From SFTJ01 sp051871515 (GTDB lineage Bacteria > Bacteroidota > Bacteroidia > Bacteroidales > Muribaculaceae): a stretch of DNA of 18,965 bases. How positions within the stretch are numbered: position 1 is the first letter of the stretch; each line of letters starts with the position of its first letter. The notes below the pieces were generated by a model. It searched no databases, was not told the origin of the DNA, and was given only the letters and a program-made list of their open reading frames with translations. Location of the stretch: the NCBI GenBank assembly GCA_051871515.1, contig JBJECY010000018.1, positions 1 through 18,965 of the forward strand, read 5' to 3'. Below are positions 13,977 to 18,965 of the stretch, piece by piece. Position numbers and translations under genes: made by a program.

Positions 13977-16493
13977 TTAATTTTTTAGTCCTACTGGTTT
14001 CATTTCGCAATAACGCTCATACCACTGACGCTTTTCTGGCGTGTCGATTGGGGCACACTCGCTAATAATACAACTTGTATAAAGGTCATCGGCAAGTGTG
14101 AGGATGATGTCAGAGAGTTCAAGGGTCTGTTCCAACTCCTTTCCCTGTGGGCAGAACAATCTCATGTGCTTCATTGCCTCATAGCCATATATCGCACCCA
14201 TTATGTTGCCACACACCGCACCTGTGGAGTCACTGTCACCATCGTGGTTTACTGCTGCGATGATGGCATCAGCTATGCTGTCAATATGCCGCACGGCACA
14301 GTAGAGGGCAATCGCCCATGCCTCTTCGCCTGTCCATCCCTCGCCGAGCAAACGGATATTCTCTGCGTCGCTCTTGTTGTTGGCGGCAAGCATCACTGCC
14401 TTACGGGTAAGGTTGGCAAGAAATAGCTTGTCGTCCTCGTATTCGCCCTTATAGATATTGTCGAGGGCAGGGATGGTTTCAAGAGCAATGTCTGCAATAT
14501 TTGCCTTTACCTCTGTATCTTCCATCCTAATCACTCGGTAGATGAGGTGCGTCAGCATGGCAGAAGACAAAAATGCCAAGGGATGTTTGTGGGTGACGGC
14601 TGCCACTTCGGCTCCAGCTTCGTCCATTTGCTGTACATCGTAAAACGACTCTCCACGACTCCAATAACCTGCCATAAGCAACGCCATGGGTGCCACACGC
14701 ATAATGCCACCGCACCCCTTGCTGTTATTCTGCACCTTTATACCTTGATATAAACACTCACATGCCGACAGGCAAGTGTTCCCAGGAGCACGACGGTGAG
14801 CCAATTCGGGTAAGTCGCGCAACCATGTGTAGTGGAAATCATTCGTCAGCATCTTCTTTTTCTTACCTGTCTGGGTATAGTACCAGTCGAGGTAAGCTCC
14901 ATCCACATATTTCTCTGGTTGCCCTCCGATGCCGCGTATATATCCACGTGTCACGCCCATCAACATACCGCAGGCTGTGAAAAGCGTCATCTGCGTGTCG
15001 TCGCTTACCAATGCTTTGCCTTCAGCAGTCAGGTCGAACTTCGTGATACCATTGTTGCCATATTGGGCAAGGATGCCATTGCGACTCATAAACTCCACAG
15101 CATAACCCAATGCATCGCCTGCTGCACCAGCCATCAATGAGCCGCGGATGCGGTCTTTTGTCCTCAACTTCAGATATTCCTTCCGTTGTTTGCAACTATC
15201 CACAAACCGACGCACAAAGTCTATCTGCTCTTGTGTCTCGGGAGACTTACGGTGTGATGCCTTGGGCATTTTCGAGAAGTTGTTCCGCATAGCTGTAAGT
15301 GCCTTTTCCAAAGTAGGTTCTTCTATCTGTCGGGCTTCATAACAAGCCACTATTGTGCCTGTACGTCCCACGCCTCCCCAGCAATGTATATAGGTATATC
15401 CGTCCTGCTGCATCAAGTATTCCATCTTATCAATGAGTTGATGCACATCCTCTACCGACTTAGGCACATCTACATCTCTGATTGGGAACCGCAGATAGGT
15501 GGTGTCACCGGGCAATAATTTGTGATAAGGCCGTAGTTCACCCTCTTCGGTGAGGTCAACGAAATGGCGCACACCAAAGTGATGCATTCTCTTAAGCTTT
15601 GCTTCTGCCAGTTCCCCATACTTGTCCCCAGGATATTCACCTGCGAACAGATACCGCCCTATATAATAGGACTGATGCAATGGGCGGCTGACAAAAGCCT
15701 CAAAGCGGTCGTTGATGCCGAGCAGGTCATCCGGAAGCAGAGCACGGCATTGGTTGACAAGGTCATCGCTGAACCCACCGCCAATTGTGCAGAACTGTTT
15801 TGCACTGGCTATGGAGGCGGTCATAGCTCCAATGGTGTCAGAGTCGCCACCCATAGAAATTGCAAGCCTCAACGCCTTCTCGGCAGAGTATCCACTTCGT
15901 TCGAGATAAGCCTTGATGGCAATAGGCACACTGCCTTGGCAAGTAACGTCAAATCCGTATGCGTCACGGATGTCGTCGAGGTTGAAATCAAGTTTATATC
16001 CAATCTTTTCGGTGATAAAATGCCTTATTTCTTCTTCTGCTCCCCAATTGGCGTTTTTCTTCAAAAACACGCATCCTGCTATGGCTTGTGCGCCTTTGAT
16101 GCCTTCGGGATGGTTATGGGTAACGGAAGCCGTGATGCGTGCCAACTCCAGTGCTTCTTCAAGCGAGTCGGCATATAATCCCACAGGACTTACCCTCATG
16201 GCAGAACCGTTGCCAAAGCTGTAATATGGCTGCGGATTGTCGCTCATCAGCCATTGCGAGAACATCTTGCCATAACCTGCATTAGGATATTTCCTTCCCA
16301 ACCGTTGCATACATGCCACTAACGTCTTTGGCGTATGCCTTGGGTCAGTCATCAACCATTCTGCCACAGCAAGCGTCATCACCGTGTCGTCAGTGAAACG
16401 GCTTCCACTGGGAACCAGTTCAAAATCTTCTGTCTTTATGTTGTGGCGCTCGCGGGTGCTGCCCACAATGTCGCCTATTATTGCCCCTAACAT
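13977..16493 (-). CDS. ADP-ribosylglycohydrolase / dual-specificity phosphatase / ADP-ribosylglycohydrolase fusion
   Basis: An 838-residue cytoplasmic fusion of three enzymes. Residues 1-270 are an ADP-ribosylglycohydrolase (DraG/ARH): MLGAIIGDIVGS, FTDDT (33-37) and GGDSDTIGA (215-223) supply the two-Mg2+ site. Residues 275-435 are a dual-specificity phosphatase with H370-C371-W-G-G-V-G-R377-T, a complete HCX5R loop. Residues 446-805 form a second ADP-ribosylglycohydrolase (GSLMAGAAGDALG, SDDT at 497-500, GDSDSTGA at 752-759). All three active sites look intact. ARH enzymes release ADP-ribose from proteins or hydrolyse ADP-ribosyl metabolites; the phosphatase might act on phosphorylated ADP-ribose produced in the same pathway, which is inference. 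The ATG at 16493 is chosen because it matches the family N-terminus; the open frame reaches back only to a TTG at 16550. A 12-bp direct repeat lies just upstream. Confidence 0.9.
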   Translation of the reverse strand: MLGAIIGDIVGSTRERHNIKTEDFELVPSGSRFTDDTVMTLAVAEWLMTDPRHTPKTLVACMQRLGRKYPNAGYGKMFSQWLMSDNPQPYYSFGNGSAMRVSPVGLYADSLEEALELARITASVTHNHPEGIKGAQAIAGCVFLKKNANWGAEEEIRHFITEKIGYKLDFNLDDIRDAYGFDVTCQGSVPIAIKAYLERSGYSAEKALRLAISMGGDSDTIGAMTASIASAKQFCTIGGGFSDDLVNQCRALLPDDLLGINDRFEAFVSRPLHQSYYIGRYLFAGEYPGDKYGELAEAKLKRMHHFGVRHFVDLTEEGELRPYHKLLPGDTTYLRFPIRDVDVPKSVEDVHQLIDKMEYLMQQDGYTYIHCWGGVGRTGTIVACYEARQIEEPTLEKALTAMRNNFSKMPKASHRKSPETQEQIDFVRRFVDSCKQRKEYLKLRTKDRIRGSLMAGAAGDALGYAVEFMSRNGILAQYGNNGITKFDLTAEGKALVSDDTQMTLFTACGMLMGVTRGYIRGIGGQPEKYVDGAYLDWYYTQTGKKKKMLTNDFHYTWLRDLPELAHRRAPGNTCLSACECLYQGIKVQNNSKGCGGIMRVAPMALLMAGYWSRGESFYDVQQMDEAGAEVAAVTHKHPLAFLSSAMLTHLIYRVIRMEDTEVKANIADIALETIPALDNIYKGEYEDDKLFLANLTRKAVMLAANNKSDAENIRLLGEGWTGEEAWAIALYCAVRHIDSIADAIIAAVNHDGDSDSTGAVCGNIMGAIYGYEAMKHMRLFCPQGKELEQTLELSDIILTLADDLYTSCIISECAPIDTPEKRQWYERYCEMKPVGLKN

Positions 16494-16496
16494 ATA

Positions 16497-16529
16497 TGTA
16501 CTTGTTCGATGCGTTACTGTACTTGTTCG
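16497..16529 (-). repeat. Direct 12-bp repeat before the fusion gene start
   Basis: On the minus strand CGAACAAGTACA occurs twice, at 16529-16518 and 16508-16497, with a period of 21 bp, two turns of the helix. The nearer copy ends 3 nt before the ATG at 16493, where the ribosome would bind. It could be a regulator site or a short tandem duplication. Confidence 0.5.
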
Positions 16530-16550
16530 TTGATTATTTCTTCTATCCAA

Positions 16551-16697
16551 TTAACCATTTCTTCGGGAAGTGTATAACGGATGCACTTTGTCGTATGTTT
16601 GGTTAACATGTTCATGAAGTTCGTGTGCACTTTTTTGAATTTGTGCAATCACTTCGCCATACCTGTCCGTCAGTTGTTTAAAATCATGAGATTTCAT
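16551..16697 (-). CDS. Small ORF, 48 residues, possible frameshifted gene
   Basis: An ATG at 16697, preceded by AGGA at a suitable distance, opens a 48-codon frame beginning MKSHDFKQLTDRYGEVIAQI and predicted mostly helical. It starts 25 nt after the stop of the Nudix regulator. Its C-terminus looks unnatural (YTSRRNG). An overlapping frame continues with YTLPEEMVNWIEEIINEQVQ and ends at TAA just before the glycohydrolase fusion. A single frameshift would join both into a protein of about 60 residues, so either a short gene has decayed, two tiny ORFs overlap, or one base is misread. I do not recognise a family. Confidence 0.35.
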   Translation of the reverse strand: MKSHDFKQLTDRYGEVIAQIQKSAHELHEHVNQTYDKVHPLYTSRRNG

Positions 16698-16722
16698 TTT
16701 ATCCTACTTTTAGGTATCGTTA

Positions 16723-17424
16723 TCAAAATTCCAATCTGAATCCCTTTTGTTTCAGTTCCTCATATTTCGCTTTGTTGAAACGAAAGAGGATGTTATCTTT
16801 CTCATGCGATGGGGCAATAGTCCCGTCGATTTGTTCAAGCATCTCCAACCGCATTATTTTGTTATAAAAGTCTTGACGGTTTATGCTCTTGCCCAAAATT
16901 GTTTCATATAGGTTTTGCAATTCATCAATGGTGAACACCTCTGGCATCAGTTCAATGCCAATAGGGGAAAAGTGAATCTGCTGACGCAAAGCCTGTTCTG
17001 CCATGCTAAGAATCCGGTCGTGGTCAAAAGCCAATTGCGGCACTTTGTCCAGCTCAAACCAACGGGCACAAGCAGCATCGTCGTTGCCTTTAACCGGTTG
17101 CAAACGTGTGAGTGCGTAATGTGCAACTGAGATTACGCGGTCGCGAGGGTCGCGACTTGGCGCTGTGAACGTGTGAAACTGCGTTAAGTCCACAAGTTGC
17201 AGCCCAGTTTCTTCTTGCAATTCACGCAAAGCTCCTTGTGTGGCATCTTCTGTCATTTCAAGAAAACCGCCTGGCAATGCCCATAGTCCTTGATATGGCT
17301 CGTTGGCTCGTTGCACCAAAAGCACACTCAATTTTGCTAAGTCGTAACCGAAAATCACGCAATCAACCGTGACGCATGGGCGAGGATAACGGTAACAATA
17401 TGTTGTTTCTTTATTAGTGCTCAT
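16723..17424 (-). CDS. NrtR-type regulator: Nudix domain plus winged helix
   Basis: A 233-residue protein. Residues 15-135 form a Nudix domain with a perfect Nudix box: G53-x5-E59-x7-R67-E68-L-Q-E71-E72-T-G74-L. Residues about 145-233 are the C-terminal winged-helix domain (VFTIDELQNLYETILG, NRQDFYNKIMRLEMLEQ, LFRFNKAKYEEL). The layout is that of NrtR-like regulators, in which the Nudix domain binds ADP-ribose or another phosphosugar nucleotide and releases the DNA-binding domain; in Bacteroides a relative (AraR) controls arabinose use, so the ligand is not certain. Here the intact box leaves hydrolase activity possible. The start is placed at 17424 (not 17430) because AAGGAG directly touches the first ATG but stands 6 nt from the second. 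It leads the ADP-ribose island, with likely operators at its own promoter. Confidence 0.88.
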   Translation of the reverse strand: MSTNKETTYCYRYPRPCVTVDCVIFGYDLAKLSVLLVQRANEPYQGLWALPGGFLEMTEDATQGALRELQEETGLQLVDLTQFHTFTAPSRDPRDRVISVAHYALTRLQPVKGNDDAACARWFELDKVPQLAFDHDRILSMAEQALRQQIHFSPIGIELMPEVFTIDELQNLYETILGKSINRQDFYNKIMRLEMLEQIDGTIAPSHEKDNILFRFNKAKYEELKQKGFRLEF

Positions 17425-17444
17425 TTTCATCTCCTTATTTTTTT

Positions 17445-17461
17445 GGTGTAATATTTACACC
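17445..17461. promoter_or_regulatory. Palindromic operator O1 of the Nudix regulator
   Basis: GGTGTAATATTTACACC has perfect 7-bp arms (GGTGTAA/TTACACC) around TAT. It lies just downstream of the -7 element, covering the expected transcription start. It shares the pattern xGYGTAA-n3-4-TACRCx with the palindrome at 17499-17517, centred 55 bp away. Binding here would block transcription. Confidence 0.7.
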
Positions 17462-17462
17462 A

Positions 17463-17493
17463 CAAAGATAGTATAAGAAAATTGAATTGCAAA
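17463..17493 (-). promoter_or_regulatory. Bacteroidota promoter of the Nudix regulator and island
   Basis: On the minus strand TTTG (17493-17490) is followed after exactly 19 nt by TATCTTTG (17470-17463), a perfect match to the Bacteroidota primary sigma consensus TTTG-N19-TAnnTTTG. It is the best promoter in the window and is bracketed by two matching palindromes. Confidence 0.8.
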
Positions 17494-17498
17494 ATAAT

Positions 17499-17517
17499 TT
17501 GCGTAAAAAATACGCAA
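17499..17517. promoter_or_regulatory. Palindromic operator O2 of the Nudix regulator
   Basis: TTGCGTAAAAAATACGCAA has perfect 7-bp arms (TTGCGTA/TACGCAA) around five A bases. It sits immediately upstream of the -33 element and matches the palindrome at 17445-17461. A further half-site, GGCGTAAATTTTTC, follows at 17521-17534. Confidence 0.65.
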
Positions 17518-17565
17518 GACGGCGTAAATTTTTCAAAATATCAAATATTGAACATTTTGAGCAGT

Positions 17566-17990
17566 TTAACCTTTTTCGTTTTTTGCCAATTTCTCGGCTT
17601 TTTGGCGCATTGTCGCCAATTCTTTGGGGGCGTTTACCAACCTAAAGTTCACCAGGATATTGGCTTCTTTGTAGATAAAACCATGCAAGATGATTTCTTT
17701 GTCGATGATTTCGCTATAATCATCCTCGTCATTGTAAAAAGTGCCCGTCGGGGTTGATAAGCCATTAAACAGGTTATTGCTAATGTCAAAATACTTCAAA
17801 TCATCATTGATGATTTCTGTTTTCTTGTTGTACTTTTTTCTCCGTTCAACTCGCCTAACACCGCATAGAGGAACTATCTTGAGAATTAAATATAAGTTCC
17901 AGAGCTAATTTCTATGTTGTTCCATCGCTATAAGTATATTCTATGATTTTGTAATCGTCAATAATAGCATTGTTGATGAGAAAGTATCAA
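17566..17990 (-). pseudogene. Decayed gene of unknown function downstream of the HD gene
   Basis: Read leftward from just after the HD gene stop, protein-like segments appear in two frames. The first (INNAIIDDYKIIEYTYSDGT) is broken by a TAG near 17920. The second is open from 17904 to 17566 without an in-frame ATG near its beginning; its recognisable part is NDDLKYFDISNNLFNGLS, LHGFIYKEANILVNFRLVN and KELATMRQKAEKLAKN, about 77-90 residues. The lack of a start codon, the frame change and the A/T-rich surroundings point to a pseudogene of about 140 codons. A short functional gene with a TTG start at 17799 is the alternative. I do not recognise a family. It lies directly behind the HD gene. 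Confidence 0.5.
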
Positions 17991-18560
17991 TTATGTATTA
18001 TCATTGTTCGCTTTCATGTCATGACAAGCTGGGTGGGCGCGGGCATCGGCTTTGTCGGCTTGATGAACCAGTTGCCACAGAGGGTCCTCTCGAGCCAGTT
18101 GCACTTCTGGTTGGTAGCAGGGGAGGGCATTGTGTCCGCCCATGTGCCAGCGTATGGCCAGTTGCTCGGAGGGTGTCATACTCAGATTGAGCAACTGCAA
18201 CAGCTTTAGCGACCTTCTGCCATGTCCTTTGATGTGTTGTTTGTGCTTGATGATGTGGCCCCTCTCGTTGTAGCTCAGCAACGAGGCTTTGCAAACGTCG
18301 TGCAAAAGGCTTGCTATCACCAAACTATCAACCGCCACAATGCCATTGTTGAGTTTTGATGCCTCACGATAAACGCCCAAGCTATGCTCAGCCAATCCGC
18401 CGCGCCAATTATGGTGGCGGCTGATTGACGAAGGCGCTTCAAAGAAAGGGGTGCTTTCTAAGTAGTTGATGACGTTGTCAATACCTTCTCTGTTGGTTGA
18501 CCTTAGTAAGGCAATAATCTCCTCGTGATTCGCAGCAATTTCTTCGTTGGTGAGTTTCAT
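17991..18560 (-). CDS. HD-domain phosphohydrolase, YhaM-like
   Basis: A 189-residue cytoplasmic protein with the full HD metal-binding set: H49-H50 and H59 in HHNWRGGLAEHSLGV, H87-D88 in SLLHDVCKA, H113 in GHGRRSLKLL, H139 in IRWHMGGH, and a late D169 in HQADKADA. The HH-n-W-x-GGL-x-EH start is that of the HD domain in YhaM-type 3'-5' exonucleases, but the OB-fold that binds nucleic acid in YhaM is absent, so the protein may act on nucleotides or a small phosphoester instead. The last residues (MKANNDNT) are polar and probably disordered. A -7-like element is at 18601-18608 and an 11-bp palindrome at 18570-18580 lies over the ribosome binding region. Confidence 0.8.
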   Translation of the reverse strand: MKLTNEEIAANHEEIIALLRSTNREGIDNVINYLESTPFFEAPSSISRHHNWRGGLAEHSLGVYREASKLNNGIVAVDSLVIASLLHDVCKASLLSYNERGHIIKHKQHIKGHGRRSLKLLQLLNLSMTPSEQLAIRWHMGGHNALPCYQPEVQLAREDPLWQLVHQADKADARAHPACHDMKANNDNT

Positions 18561-18569
18561 ATGTTCTGT

Positions 18570-18608
18570 GGCATGATGCCGGCTTTTATATTTCCATAAA
18601 CAAAGTTA
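18570..18608 (-). promoter_or_regulatory. Possible promoter and palindrome before the HD gene
   Basis: The minus strand has TAACTTTG (18608-18601), matching TAnnTTTG, 40 nt before the ATG; no -33 TTTG lies at the right distance. Downstream, GGCATGATGCC (18570-18580) is a perfect 11-bp palindrome just before the start codon, a possible operator or a hairpin over the translation start. Confidence 0.35.
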
Positions 18609-18707
18609 GCTTAAATCGGCAGTATTTCTATGCATCGAAGCAAGAAACTTAGCAATATGGCATTATGAGCGGTTGCAGTTGGCGTAGCCGTTGGTGAATG
18701 GCACAAC

Positions 18708-18965
18708 TCATTGTATCTCAATCAATACTGCCGTATAGTTGTCATTGCCTTGCCTTTCGCACAAGAAATCATATACATCAAGAATGTCGGCGAGCGGCTT
18801 CTCGTCCATCATCCTTGCCAACAAGACGTCAGGAGCCATGCTCTTGTATATGCCATCAGAGCAAATCAGGAGTCTGTCGCCTGCCTGTAATTTAAACTGA
18901 ACAACATCAGGCACAGCAACTTCGGGACGGTAGGAGAAAAAACAGCGGTCAACAACTTCCCAACC
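18708..18965 (-). CDS. PP2C-family phosphatase, C-terminal end (cut by the window)
   Basis: Only the last 85 residues are present; the gene continues beyond the window and no start is visible. GDRLLICSDGIY is the conserved PP2C motif preceding the metal-binding aspartate of SDG, and DNYTAVLIEI is the closing motif with its conserved Asp-Asn. Together they identify a Mg2+/Mn2+-dependent serine/threonine phosphatase of the bacterial PP2C (Stp/PrpC) type. These usually counter a Hanks-type kinase; any kinase partner must be outside the window. The stop is 148 nt from the HD gene start. The visible part looks intact. Confidence 0.85.
   Translation of the reverse strand, partial: GWEVVDRCFFSYRPEVAVPDVVQFKLQAGDRLLICSDGIYKSMAPDVLLARMMDEKPLADILDVYDFLCERQGNDNYTAVLIEIQ

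Noticed and set aside
13972..14010. TTG start extending the macro-like/DUF1810 protein into the preceding gene
   Set aside because: The ATG at 13971 fits the domain start, and the 5-nt gap to the previous stop is typical of coupled genes.
16494..16550. TTG start extending the glycohydrolase fusion by 19 residues
   Set aside because: The family begins at MLGAIIGD; the extension consists of the direct repeats and has no ribosome site.
17445..17461. Terminator reading of the palindrome
   Set aside because: A 7-bp A/T-rich stem with a 3-nt loop at a promoter start site is better explained as an operator.

Overview
The window looks like a chromosomal segment of a gut-type Bacteroidota (Bacteroidales; a Prevotella-, Muribaculaceae- or Bacteroides-like genome). 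Evidence: promoters of the Bacteroidota form (TTTG or TTG, 19-20 nt, TAnnTTTG), few strong Shine-Dalgarno sites, a secreted FISUMP-domain protein with the usual Bacteroidota N-terminal module, and an NrtR-type Nudix-winged-helix regulator. Every gene I can support lies on the minus strand, so transcription runs from high to low coordinates. No tRNA, rRNA, transposase or CRISPR array was seen.

Right part (18965 to about 17566): the C-terminal end of a PP2C-type phosphatase cut by the window edge, a YhaM-like HD-domain hydrolase, and a decayed gene of unknown function.

Centre (17517 to 9205): the most notable region, a compact island for ADP-ribose/NAD chemistry. It starts with a Nudix-winged-helix regulator whose Bacteroidota-type promoter is flanked by two matching palindromes. 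There follow a very small ORF, an 838-residue fusion of ADP-ribosylglycohydrolase, dual-specificity phosphatase and ADP-ribosylglycohydrolase, a macro-like domain fused to DUF1810, a degraded ADP-ribosylglycohydrolase, a NADAR protein, an NMNAT-like nucleotidyltransferase fused to NADAR, a further NADAR protein, an orphan 122-residue protein and a second CX5R phosphatase. A good rho-independent terminator follows. Many intergenic gaps are 5-60 nt or overlaps. The gene content suggests sensing of ADP-ribose, removal of ADP-ribose from macromolecules or metabolites, handling of phosphorylated ADP-ribose, and NAD resynthesis. No ADP-ribosyltransferase toxin is visible, so the substrate is open.

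Left part (9100 to 1): a 1354-residue secreted FISUMP/FG-GAP protein whose upstream region carries two oppositely oriented arrays of 12-bp repeats; a predicted archaemetzincin-type zinc protease lipoprotein; a YqiA-like alpha/beta hydrolase with a sigma-54-like promoter; and a translationally coupled pair, a VWA-domain protein and a membrane-anchored WG-repeat protein, followed by a probable terminator. The first 560 bases have no convincing gene.
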